From: Propionibacteriales bacterium
Lineage (GTDB): Bacteria; Actinomycetota; Actinomycetes; Propionibacteriales; Nocardioidaceae
Length of the DNA stretch: 64,000 nt
Direction: 5' to 3'
Assembly (NCBI GenBank): GCA_026392455.1
Contig: JAPLCB010000009.1
Location: forward strand, 310,001 to 374,000
The notes under the pieces were generated by a model, which worked only from the letters and a program-made list of their open reading frames with translations, did no database searches and was not told the origin of the DNA. Numbering within the stretch: position 1 is the stretch's first letter; every line of letters begins with the position of its first letter. This document shows, piece by piece, positions 9,357 through 17,067 of this stretch. Made by a program: the position numbers and the translations under genes.

Positions 9357-10136
9357 TCAGATGCTCTCGTTGGCGGCGGCCGGCGCGAGGCCGATGTCGC
9401 CGCTACGGCCAGCGGTGATCAGCTCGACGATCTGCGTCGTGCTGCTGTCCTTGGTCATCACCTCGGCCGCCACCTGGCCCAGGTAGAGGGCGGCGACCCG
9501 GTCGGCCACCTCCATCACGTCGTTCATGTTGTGCGAGATCAGGACGACGCCGCGGCCCTGGTCAGCCAGCCGCCGGACCAGGTCGAGGACCTGCCGGGTC
9601 TGGGCGACACCGAGGGCGGCCGTCGGCTCGTCCAGGACGACGACCTTGCTGTTCCAGAGGACTGCCTTGGCGATGGCCACGGTCTGACGCTGTCCTCCGG
9701 AGAGGTTGGCGACCTTCTGGCGCACCGACGAGACGGTCTTGACCGACAGGCCGGCCAGCACCTCTCGTGCCTTCTTCTCCATCTCGCCGTCGGAGAGGAA
9801 GGCGCGCAGCTTGTGCAGCTCGCGCCCGAGGAACATGTTCTGGGTGATGTCGAGGTTGTCGGCCAATGCGAGGTCCTGGTAGACGAACTCGATGCCCAGG
9901 CCGGTCGCGGCGCGCGGGTCCGTGAGGGTGACCGGGCGACCCTCGAAGCGGATCTCGCCCGAGTCGGCCCCGTGGATCCCGGCGATGCACTTGACCAGGG
10001 TCGACTTGCCGGCGCCGTTGTCACCGACGAGAGCCGTGACCTCCCCGGGGTACACGTTGAGGTCGACGTCGCGCAGGACGTGGACCGGACCGAAGCTCTT
10101 GTTCAGCTTGCTGATCTGCAGAATCGGTTCGGTCAC
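9357..10136 (-). CDS. CUT2 sugar ABC transporter ATP-binding protein (single domain)
   Basis: Energises the sugar importer. The 259-residue protein has one ABC domain: Walker A GDNGAGKS, signature NLSGGQRQ, Walker B VVVLDEPTAALG and switch histidine in LISHNM. Many CUT2 ATPases (RbsA, XylG) have two fused domains of about 500 residues; this is the short FrcA-like form, which acts as a homodimer. A GTG start at 10136 is chosen because GGAGG lies seven bases upstream; a longer reading to 10280 has no support and crosses a strong hairpin. The stop is nine bases before the permease start. Confidence 0.93.
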   Translation of the reverse strand: MTEPILQISKLNKSFGPVHVLRDVDLNVYPGEVTALVGDNGAGKSTLVKCIAGIHGADSGEIRFEGRPVTLTDPRAATGLGIEFVYQDLALADNLDITQNMFLGRELHKLRAFLSDGEMEKKAREVLAGLSVKTVSSVRQKVANLSGGQRQTVAIAKAVLWNSKVVVLDEPTAALGVAQTRQVLDLVRRLADQGRGVVLISHNMNDVMEVADRVAALYLGQVAAEVMTKDSSTTQIVELITAGRSGDIGLAPAAANESI

Positions 10137-10188
10137 AAGATCACCCTCCGGTGCGGGTCGCGGGACGTCAAGGTCTACGGGAGTCGCA

Positions 10189-10223
10189 ACCGTGGTCGGG
10201 CAGGATCGCTGCCCGACCACGGT
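10189..10223 (-). repeat. 15-bp perfect intercistronic hairpin in the sugar operon
   Basis: Arms at 10189-10203 and 10209-10223 are exact complements around a five-base loop. The hairpin starts 11 bases after the stop codon of the binding-protein gene and before the ATPase gene. In operons of binding-protein transporters such hairpins protect the upstream message from 3' exonucleases or act as partial terminators, giving excess binding protein. That role is inferred from position. Confidence 0.7.
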
Positions 10224-10234
10224 GACGAGGTGGG

Positions 10235-11437
10235 TCAGGAGATACCGAGCTTGGTGCAGTCTGCCTCGATGTTCTTGCACAGCTCGGCGGCCGTCAATGC
10301 TCCGGAGTCGATGACGTCCTGCACGTTGGCCTGGGTGATGACCTGGGCCGGCAGCAGCAGGGCCTGGATCTTGTGGTCAGCAGCCTTCGGGTCGGCGAAG
10401 TCCGCCAGGGTCAGGCCCACGTCAGCGGGGTTCTTGCCCTGGATCAGGGCGATCGCCAGCTGGGCGGCCGCGGTGGCCTCGAGCTTGACGTCCTTGAAGA
10501 TCGTCATGCTCTGCTTGCCGGTGATGACGTTCTGCAGACCCTCGACGGAGGCGTCCTGGCCGGTGATCACGACGTGACTGACCAGACCGGTGTCGGTCAG
10601 CGGGCCGCCGATGATCGCGTTCGCGATGCCGTCGTTGGCCGCAATCACACCCTGGATCTCGCCACCAGCCGCGGTCAGCGCCTGGGAGAACGGCTGCGGG
10701 GCATTCTCGTTCTTCCACCCGAGGACCGTCTGCTCACCGACGATGTCGAGCGCGCCGCTGGTCTTCAGCGGGTCGAGAACCGTGTGGGCACCCTTCTGGA
10801 ACAGCACCGCGTTGTTGTCCACGTCGGTACCGCCGTTCATCATGATGACCTTCGGGTTCTTCACGTCCTGGGCGTTCAGGCAGTCGACCATGGTCTGGGC
10901 CTGCAGGCGACCGACGTCCTCGTTGTCGAAGGAGACGTAGTACGGCGACGTGCCACCGAGGTTGACCCGGTCGTAGTCGATGACCTTGATTCCGGCGTCC
11001 GCGGCGTCCTTCGCGGCAGCGGCGCCCGAGGCGGCATCGATCGAGTCGATGATCAGGACGTCAACGCCGTCACCGATCATGTTCTGCGCGATCTGGGCGA
11101 ACTTGGAGACCGAGCCCTGGGCGTTCTGGATGTCGGCACTGATGCCGGCCTTCTTGAAGGCTGCTGCCAGGAGCGGCTTGTCGTAGAGGGTGTACCGGGT
11201 CGAGGACGTCGTGTCCGGCAGGATCACGCCGACCTTGCCGCTGGCGGTTCCGAGATCAGCTCCCTCCGCCGGCGCCTGCGCGGCGCTCTTCGGCGGGTTG
11301 TCGAGCTTGCACGCAGCGTTGACCTCGCCGGAGCCCGAGCTGTCCTTGCTGTCGTCAGAGCCACAGGCGGCGAGCCCGCTGATGGCCAGTACTGCGACGG
11401 CGCCGGTAATGGCGCCTCGACGGATGAGAGATGACAC
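10235..11437 (-). CDS. CUT2 sugar-binding lipoprotein
   Basis: Extracytoplasmic sugar receptor of the importer, 400 residues. A lipoprotein signal runs to residue 25, with lipobox LAAC, followed by a serine/aspartate-rich linker. The mature part has the periplasmic-binding-protein type 1 fold of xylose/ribose receptors: KVGVILPDTTSSTRY, VDVLIIDSIDAASG, VIDYDRVNLGG and a C-terminal ADVGLTLADFADPK. The start is GTG with AGGAGG eight bases upstream. First gene of the operon, divergent from a ROK repressor that probably controls it. Confidence 0.93.
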   Translation of the reverse strand: MSSLIRRGAITGAVAVLAISGLAACGSDDSKDSSGSGEVNAACKLDNPPKSAAQAPAEGADLGTASGKVGVILPDTTSSTRYTLYDKPLLAAAFKKAGISADIQNAQGSVSKFAQIAQNMIGDGVDVLIIDSIDAASGAAAAKDAADAGIKVIDYDRVNLGGTSPYYVSFDNEDVGRLQAQTMVDCLNAQDVKNPKVIMMNGGTDVDNNAVLFQKGAHTVLDPLKTSGALDIVGEQTVLGWKNENAPQPFSQALTAAGGEIQGVIAANDGIANAIIGGPLTDTGLVSHVVITGQDASVEGLQNVITGKQSMTIFKDVKLEATAAAQLAIALIQGKNPADVGLTLADFADPKAADHKIQALLLPAQVITQANVQDVIDSGALTAAELCKNIEADCTKLGIS

Positions 11438-11537
11438 GGGGTTCCTCCTGTGGGGGGTGAGGGCTAGGCGGTAGCCAGAGGCCCGTTCGGCTCCACTGAG
11501 TGTGCTGGGTCACACCGTAGTCGTCAATGGTTGAACG

Positions 11538-11593
11538 CAAACTTCTTTCAAATCGTTACTTCAAACTTCTAATACCTTGTCCTTGACGACAAG
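11538..11593. promoter_or_regulatory. Operator region between sugar operon and ROK repressor
   Basis: The divergent intergenic region is AT-richer than its surroundings. CAAACTTCT occurs twice in the same direction at 11538-11546 and 11562-11570, 24 bases apart. A CTTGTC/GACAAG inverted repeat lies at 11576-11581 and 11588-11593. These are candidate sites for the ROK repressor and for the promoters of both genes. Confidence 0.45.
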
Positions 11594-11600
11594 CGATCCC

Positions 11601-12791
11601 ATGCAGCACAGTTCACCCATGCATTCCGACGTGACCCTCCGCGGGGCGGCCCCCGGCTCTGCGGGGTCGCTCAAGGTCGCGAACCAGCGCCGGGTGCTCG
11701 CGGTCCTCCTCGACCGGGGCATCGAACCGGCGAGCCAGGCCGAGATCACCCGTGAGACCGGGCTGGCCGCCGGAACCGTGTCCACCATCGTGCGCGAGCT
11801 GGCGGCTGCCGGCATCGTCGACACGGTCCCCGGTGCTGGCCGCCGCGGCACCTCGGTCCGGATCGCTCGCGGCGCCGGGCTCGTCGCGGGCGTCGACTTC
11901 GGTCACAGCCACGTCGCCGTCGCCGTCGCGGAGATGTCCGGCGAGGTGCTCGCCGAGTCCCGGCAGCCGATCGCGTCGGGCCACTCGCACCACGAGGGCC
12001 TGACCCTGGCGCACACGATCCTCACCGGCCTCCTCGACCGGATCGGGGCAGATCCCGGCGCCCTGCGCAACATCGGGATGGGGCTGCCCGCGCCGATCTC
12101 CGACAACGTGGTGATGAGCTCAGCCATCCTGCCCGGATGGGTCGGCGTCAATGCACGCGACGAGGCGGCCTCGACCTTCGGGGTCGACGTCCTGATCGAG
12201 AACGACGCCAACCTCGGCGCCCTCGCCGAGCACCGGCACGGCCACGGGCAGGGGCACGCCAACGTCGTCTTCGTGAAGGTCTCCTCCGGGGTCGGGGCCG
12301 GCCTGATCCTCGACAACAAGCTGTTCCGCGGCAGCGCCGGAACCTCCGGCGAGATCGGCCACCTCACCCTCGACGAACAGGGACCGTTGTGCCGGTGCGG
12401 CAGCCGCGGCTGCCTCGAGGCGTACGCCGCCACCGGCACCACCCTGACGATGATGGCCGACCAGATGCCCGGCGCCGACGTGAACGCGATCATCGAGTCC
12501 GCGCAGCAGGGCAACGTCTCGGCGCTGCGGGTCTTCGAGGACGCCGGCCTGCACCTCGGCTGGGGCCTGGCCACGGTGACCAACCTGATCAACCCGGACG
12601 TGATCCTGGTCGGCGGCGACATGGCCCATGCCGGAGAGCTGCTGCTCGAGTCCGCCCGGCTGGGCTTGCGCCGGCACGTCCTGGCCGGCACCTCCAGCAC
12701 ACCGGTCCTGGTGGCCGCGCTCGGCGACCGGGCCTCGATGGTCGGCGCGCTGGTGCTCGCGATCGACGCGACCGACCTGCTGGCGGGCTAG
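11601..12791 (+). CDS. ROK-family transcriptional repressor (NagC/XylR type)
   Basis: Probable sugar-responsive repressor of the divergent ABC transporter operon. The N-terminal winged helix-turn-helix (about residues 25-80, SQAEITRETGLAAGTVSTI) is followed by the ROK sugar-kinase-like domain: GVDFGHSHVAVAVA phosphate loop, GMGLPAPIS, IENDANLGALAE, GTSGEIGH and the zinc-binding CRCGSRGCLEAYA. Length (396) is normal. The start is uncertain: ATG at 11601, ATG at 11619 or TTG at 11577 are all in frame. The gene ends immediately before a REP-like hairpin shared with the convergent P450 gene. Confidence 0.92.
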   Translation: MQHSSPMHSDVTLRGAAPGSAGSLKVANQRRVLAVLLDRGIEPASQAEITRETGLAAGTVSTIVRELAAAGIVDTVPGAGRRGTSVRIARGAGLVAGVDFGHSHVAVAVAEMSGEVLAESRQPIASGHSHHEGLTLAHTILTGLLDRIGADPGALRNIGMGLPAPISDNVVMSSAILPGWVGVNARDEAASTFGVDVLIENDANLGALAEHRHGHGQGHANVVFVKVSSGVGAGLILDNKLFRGSAGTSGEIGHLTLDEQGPLCRCGSRGCLEAYAATGTTLTMMADQMPGADVNAIIESAQQGNVSALRVFEDAGLHLGWGLATVTNLINPDVILVGGDMAHAGELLLESARLGLRRHVLAGTSSTPVLVAALGDRASMVGALVLAIDATDLLAG

Positions 12792-12792
12792 A

Positions 12793-12830
12793 GGTTTCGA
12801 GGCACCCGCGAGCGCGGCTGCACCTCAACC
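12793..12830. repeat. REP-like hairpin, family A, between ROK and P450 genes
   Basis: A 38-base imperfect palindrome. The left arm GGTTTCGAGG pairs with CCTCAACC, leaving a two-base TC bulge, and the centre forms CCGCG/CGCGG. It fills the gap between two convergent genes. The stop codon of the P450 gene (12825-12827, complement) comes from the element itself: its outer GGTTGA reads Gly-stop. It is nearly identical to the copy inside the ABC-F gene at 49585-49622. Confidence 0.8.
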
Positions 12831-14102
12831 ACCCAGAGTGACCGGCAGCGCTTCCAGCCCGAAGACGATCGACTTCGCGTGGTACTCCAGCTCGCCGGGG
12901 TCCACCGCCAGCTCCAGGTCGGGGAACCTGCGCGCCAGCGCCGGGTAGGCGGCCCGCAGCTCCATCCGCGCCAGCTCGGCGCCGACGCAGCGGTGCAGGC
13001 CGTGCCCGAACGCGAGGTGGTTCGAGGACTCCTTCACCGGGCACATCGCCTCACCGGGCGTCGAGCGCGGATCCCGACTGGCGGTCGGCAGGTGCGCGAG
13101 CATCACCGACCCCTTCTTGATCAGGTGCCCGCCGACGACGACGTCCTCCTTGGCGAACCGCGGGAACGCCACCTGGACGACCGCCAGCTGCCGGAGCAGC
13201 TCCTCGACGATGTCCTCGACGCTGTCCGGGTCCTCGGCCAGGGACTTCCACAGCTGTCGGTCCTGCAGCAGCATCACGGTGCCCAGGGCGAGCATCGACG
13301 CGGAGGTCTCCATGCCGCCGTTGAAGGCGCCGTCCGCCAGCCCGCCCAGGTCGAAGTCGTTGATCTGGTCACCGGAGTCACGGATGATCTGACCGATCAG
13401 GCCCGGTCCGGGATCGAGCCGCTGCCGAGCGGTCTCGGCAAGGAGGAACTCACGGGAGCCACCGATCGCGCCGATCGATCCGGCCCCGCCCTCGGTCACG
13501 TCGAAACGGGCATTCCCCAGCTTGCGGAAGGTCTCGCGCCGCTCGGCCGGTAGCCCGAGCAGGTCGCAGATCACCAGGAACGGGACCGGGAAGGCAAAGG
13601 TCTGCACCAGGTCGACGACACCGTCGGGGGACGCCGCCGCGGCGGCCTCGGTCTCGTCGAGCTGGGTGGCGATGATGCTGTCGATGCCGGGCTTGAGCCG
13701 GGACAGCCGGCGCATCGTGAACTCGGGCGTGAGCAGCTTCCGCTGGCGGGTGTGCTCCGGTGGATCGGTGAAGCCGAGGCCGCCGATGTCACCACTCTCC
13801 ACGTCGCCGCTCTTCCCCATGAAGGGCCTGATGTCGGTCGAGTGGTTGACGTTCCCGAGGACCTCGCGGGCCTCGTCGTACCCGGTGATCAACCAGATCT
13901 CCAGCCCCATGAACGACGTCATCTTGTGGACCGGGTCCTGCTCGCGCGTCGCGGTCAGCCGCTGGGTCGGCCCGAGCCCGTCACGGCCCAGCGGCCAGGC
14001 CAGGCTGTCGGGCACCTTGTCCAACTTGGTGAGGTCGATGCCGCCCGTCCGCGCGACGACGCGCTTCAGGACAGCAGACTTCAGACGGTTGAGCAGGCTC
14101 AT
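12825..14102 (-). CDS. Cytochrome P450
   Basis: Heme-thiolate monooxygenase of 425 residues, soluble bacterial type. The heme loop FGHGLHRCVGAELA with the ligand cysteine lies near residue 373. The I-helix oxygen-activation region reads NGGMETSASM, where glycine replaces the common alanine. The K-helix Glu-Arg pair is in EELLRQ. The ATG at 14102 is chosen because MSLLNRL begins a plausible N-terminus; a longer frame to 14243 runs through unlikely sequence. No ferredoxin or reductase gene is adjacent, so redox partners must be elsewhere. Substrate is unknown. Confidence 0.93.
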   Translation of the reverse strand: MSLLNRLKSAVLKRVVARTGGIDLTKLDKVPDSLAWPLGRDGLGPTQRLTATREQDPVHKMTSFMGLEIWLITGYDEAREVLGNVNHSTDIRPFMGKSGDVESGDIGGLGFTDPPEHTRQRKLLTPEFTMRRLSRLKPGIDSIIATQLDETEAAAAASPDGVVDLVQTFAFPVPFLVICDLLGLPAERRETFRKLGNARFDVTEGGAGSIGAIGGSREFLLAETARQRLDPGPGLIGQIIRDSGDQINDFDLGGLADGAFNGGMETSASMLALGTVMLLQDRQLWKSLAEDPDSVEDIVEELLRQLAVVQVAFPRFAKEDVVVGGHLIKKGSVMLAHLPTASRDPRSTPGEAMCPVKESSNHLAFGHGLHRCVGAELARMELRAAYPALARRFPDLELAVDPGELEYHAKSIVFGLEALPVTLGG

Positions 14103-14477
14103 CGGCGGAGGTGGGCCCTTCGGTGATATTCGGGACGGCAGCACGACTCTACCGAGGCTTCGGCCCGGACGCCGCTTCCTGTCTCGGCTGCCTGCCAAAA
14201 GCGGTACAAACGGCACGTCGGACAGCAGCCCGGACTCGCCCATTCGGCATCCCGCCGGCCGAGAACCACGAAGTCGCGTTCAGCCCACACTGCCCGGTAA
14301 TCGCCCCCCGTTCTGGGGACAGCGCAGCCCGCCCGCCCCAACCCGAGGTGCAGCCTGAGGCTCCGTCGATCGAGCTGATCGGGATTGGCCGCGAATATGC
14401 TCGGCCCACGTAGTCCCCTCTGCGTGGCCTCCGGGCACCGGACGGCAGGCCGGAAGCAGCACGAACGAGGAGTTCTG
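14103..14477. other. Intergenic region without a convincing gene
   Basis: The 375 bases between the divergent P450 and deoxyribosyltransferase-like genes show no frame with good codon bias. The base composition is less biased than the flanking genes. The only clear signal is the GAGGAG ribosome site just before 14478. Promoters for both flanking genes should be here but I cannot place them. Confidence 0.5.
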
Positions 14478-14969
14478 ATGCCGACCATTCTCAGCGCGCC
14501 TGATCGGTTGACCGCTGCCCAGAAGAAGGCCACGACCACGCTGTTCCTGGCCGGGCCGTTCGAGGACACCGGTACCGGCTGGCGCGACGACGTCATCGCG
14601 GCGTACGCCGACCTCGACATCACGATCATCGATCCGCGCAACGAACGATGGGCCGGCCTCGAGGCCGGCTCTCCGGGGAGGCGCGGAGCCTACGACTGGC
14701 AGTGCGCAGCCGCCTTCGACGCCGACGTGGTGATCGTCTGGGTACCGGCCGAGGCCCAAGCCCCGACTGCCCTGATGACGCTGGGCTACCTCGCCGCGAA
14801 GCGGGGCAACGCGAAGCGCAGCAGCTCGGTGATCGTCGGCGGCGATGGTGGGGACGGACTGGTGCAGCTGTTCGCCCAGAACCAGCAGCTCTTCCCGGCC
14901 GGGAACGACCTGGACGAGGTCGTCCGGATCGCCCGGCTCGCGCTCGAACAGGCCATCGCCTCGAGGTGA
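14478..14969 (+). CDS. Nucleoside 2-deoxyribosyltransferase-like protein
   Basis: Small soluble protein of 163 residues with the fold signature of the deoxyribosyltransferase-like family: LFLAGPFEDTG after a short N-terminus, IIDPRNERWAG, YDWQCAAAFDADVVIVWVP and MTLGYLAAKRG. Family enzymes move deoxyribose between bases or cleave nucleotide glycosidic bonds. The start at 14478 has GAGGAG seven bases upstream. It is convergent with guaA, 24 bases away, which may be a purine-metabolism link or chance. The exact reaction is not predictable. Confidence 0.7.
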   Translation: MPTILSAPDRLTAAQKKATTTLFLAGPFEDTGTGWRDDVIAAYADLDITIIDPRNERWAGLEAGSPGRRGAYDWQCAAAFDADVVIVWVPAEAQAPTALMTLGYLAAKRGNAKRSSSVIVGGDGGDGLVQLFAQNQQLFPAGNDLDEVVRIARLALEQAIASR

Positions 14970-14993
14970 CGGTTGCGGCTCAGCGCGACGAGG

Positions 14994-16550
14994 TCACTCC
15001 CACTCGATCGTCCCCGGCGGCTTGCTGGTGATGTCGAGTACCACCCGGTTGACGTCCTTGACCTCGTTGGTGATCCGGGTGGAGATCCGCTCGAGCAGCT
15101 CGTACGGCAGCCGGCTCCAGTCCGCGGTCATGGCGTCCTCGGACGACACCGGGCGGAGCACGATCGGGTGGCCGTAGGTGCGGCCGTCACCCTGCACGCC
15201 GACCGACCGTACGTCGGCCAGCAGCACCACCGGGAACTGCCAGATGTCGCCGTCCAGACCGGCCGCCGACGTCTCCTCGCGGACGATCGCGTCGGCGTCG
15301 CGGAGGATCTCCAGGCGCTCGGCGTCGATCGCGCCGACGATCCGGATCGCCAGACCGGGGCCGGGGAACGGGTGCCGTCCGACGATGCCCTCGGGGAGGC
15401 CGAGCTGGCGGCCGGCGTCGCGGACCTCGTCCTTGAAGAGGGTGCGCAACGGCTCGATCAGGCTGAACTCGAGGTCCTCGGGAAGACCGCCGACGTTGTG
15501 GTGCGACTTGATGTTCGCCGCACCCTCACCGCCACCGGACTCGACGACGTCGGGGTAGAGGGTTCCCTGGACCAGGAACTTCACCGGCGGTCCGGGGGTC
15601 GCGAGCACCTCGCGCTCGGCCTGCTCGAACACCCGGATGAACTCGCGGCCGATGATCTTCCGCTTCTCCTCCGGGTCGGTGACACCGGCCAGGAACCCGA
15701 GGAACTGCTCGCTGCACTCGACGACCTTGAGGTCGATCCCGGTCGCGGCGACGTAGTCCTTCTCGACCTGCTCGGCCTCGCCCTTGCGCAGCAGCCCGTG
15801 GTCGACGAAGACACAGGTGAGCTGGTCACCGATGGCCTTCTGCACGATCGCCGCCGCGACCGCGGAGTCGACGCCGCCGGACAACCCGCAGATCACCCGG
15901 GCGTCGCCGACCTCGGCACGGATCCGCTCGACCTGCTCCTCGACGATGTTGGAGCTGGTCCAGGTCGGCGTGCAGCCGGCGATGTCGTAGAGGAAGTGCT
16001 CCAGGATCGTCTGGCCGTGCTCGCTGTGCAGGACCTCCGGGTGCCACTGGACCCCGGCGATCCTCCGCTCGAGGTGTTCGAACGCGGCCACCGTGGCACG
16101 CGGTGACCGGGCGTTGACGGTGAACCCGTCGGGCGCAGCGGTGACCTCGTCACCGTGCGACATCCACGAGACCAGGGTCTCGGGGAGGCCGGCGAGCAGG
16201 GTGCCGGACTCCAGCACCGCGACGTCGGTCCGGCCGTACTCGCGCTGTCCCGTGTGGGCGACCTCGCCGCCGAGCGCCTGGGCCAGCGCCATGAAGCCGT
16301 AGCAGATCCCGAAGACCGGAACGGTGCCGTCGACCAGAGCGGAGTCGAGCTGCGGGGCCCCGTCCTCGTAGACCGAGGACGGACCACCGGAGAGCACGAT
16401 CGCGGTCGGGTTCTTCGCCAGCATGTCCGCGGCCGACATCGTGTGCGGCACGATCTCGGAGTAGACCCGGGCCTCCCGGACGCGGCGGGCGATCAGCTGG
16501 GCGTACTGCGCCCCGAAGTCAACGACAAGGACGAGGTCGTGGTCGGTCAA
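14994..16550 (-). CDS. guaA: GMP synthase (glutamine-hydrolysing)
   Basis: Converts XMP to GMP with glutamine and ATP. Three domains are present: class I amidotransferase with nucleophile in GICYGF near residue 80 and [12 protein letters not shown]-like histidine/glutamate (here [13 protein letters not shown]), the ATP-pyrophosphatase loop [11 protein letters not shown] near residue 236, and the dimerisation domain ending in PPGTIEWE, the universal GuaA C-terminus. A TTG start at 16550 is preferred because AAGGGG lies seven bases upstream and the conserved protein begins there; another TTG at 16571 is possible. 518 residues is normal. Confidence 0.97.
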   Translation of the reverse strand: MTDHDLVLVVDFGAQYAQLIARRVREARVYSEIVPHTMSAADMLAKNPTAIVLSGGPSSVYEDGAPQLDSALVDGTVPVFGICYGFMALAQALGGEVAHTGQREYGRTDVAVLESGTLLAGLPETLVSWMSHGDEVTAAPDGFTVNARSPRATVAAFEHLERRIAGVQWHPEVLHSEHGQTILEHFLYDIAGCTPTWTSSNIVEEQVERIRAEVGDARVICGLSGGVDSAVAAAIVQKAIGDQLTCVFVDHGLLRKGEAEQVEKDYVAATGIDLKVVECSEQFLGFLAGVTDPEEKRKIIGREFIRVFEQAEREVLATPGPPVKFLVQGTLYPDVVESGGGEGAANIKSHHNVGGLPEDLEFSLIEPLRTLFKDEVRDAGRQLGLPEGIVGRHPFPGPGLAIRIVGAIDAERLEILRDADAIVREETSAAGLDGDIWQFPVVLLADVRSVGVQGDGRTYGHPIVLRPVSSEDAMTADWSRLPYELLERISTRITNEVKDVNRVVLDITSKPPGTIEWE

Positions 16551-16641
16551 AGCCGGCCCCTTCTGCAGCAACGGGTGTGGGGCCCGAGTCTATCGGCGAG
16601 CGCGGGGCACGTTCCCGGCGGTTCAGATGACCGTCCCGACC

Positions 16642-16843
16642 AGGTTTCGAGGCGAGCGCCAGGGCGCCCGCACCTCAACCAGCAGGTGGGTCGAAATCGG
16701 CGACCGTGGGACTCACCAGGTTTCGAGGCGAGCGCAAGGGCGCCCGCACCTCAACCAGCAGGTGGGTCGAACTAGGCGACCGTGGGGCCCACCGGGTTTC
16801 GAGGCGAGCGCCAGGGCGCCCGCACCTCAACCAGCAGGTGGCC
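16642..16843. repeat. Tandem block of REP-like family A, 76-bp period
   Basis: Three copies start near 16642, 16718 and 16794, each 76 bases apart; the third is cut short. Each unit has the family A hairpin (GTTTCGAGGC ... GCACCTCAACCAGCA) followed by a spacer with GGTGGGTCGAA and GGCGACCGTGGG. Copies differ by a few bases. The block lies between the 5' end of guaA and the 3' end of the GMC oxidase gene. Confidence 0.85.
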
Positions 16844-16855
16844 CTAAAACGTGAC

Positions 16856-16894
16856 TCAGGGCCCAGCCGGGGAGGGAGGGAGGCTGGGCCCTGA
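16856..16894 (-). terminator. 13-bp perfect hairpin downstream of the GMC oxidase gene
   Basis: Arms at 16856-16868 and 16882-16894 are exact complements with a purine-rich 13-base loop. On the minus strand a TTTT follows about eight bases later. It is the best terminator candidate for the aldehyde dehydrogenase-GMC transcript. A second inverted repeat, AGATCGGG at 16921-16928 with CCCGATCT at 16948-16955, lies just before it. No gene is seen in the rest of the 16551-17067 gap. Confidence 0.6.
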
Positions 16895-17026
16895 TTGTCC
16901 ACGTGGTGTGAACCGTGTCGAGATCGGGCCTGGGAGGGAGCAATGCACCCGATCTGCACTGATAAACGAGTGCCCCAGGCGAGGGTTATGCAGGTTTCAA
17001 AGTTTTTTCTGATCAGTTGGCGAAAT

Positions 17027-17066
17027 GGTTTCGAGACGTGCCGTGCCGGCCCTCCTCGCCCAGCAG
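17027..17066. repeat. Degenerate REP-like element at the end of the GMC gene
   Basis: GGTTTCGAGACG at 17027 and CTCCTCGCCCAGCAG near 17052-17066 resemble the outer arms of family A with substitutions. It lies directly downstream of the GMC oxidase stop codon (17068-17070, complement). Confidence 0.5.
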
Positions 17067-17067
17067 G

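Noticed and set aside
14111-14413. Open frame of 100 codons in the gap between P450 and the deoxyribosyltransferase-like gene
   Set aside because: No ribosome site, no codon bias and low-complexity composition.
14478-14969. Deoxyribosyltransferase-like gene with guaA as a purine operon
   Set aside because: They are on opposite strands and convergent, so they cannot share a transcript.
16642-16843. Tandem repeats considered as a CRISPR array
   Set aside because: Spacers are the same in each copy and the repeats are hairpins found elsewhere singly; there are no cas genes.
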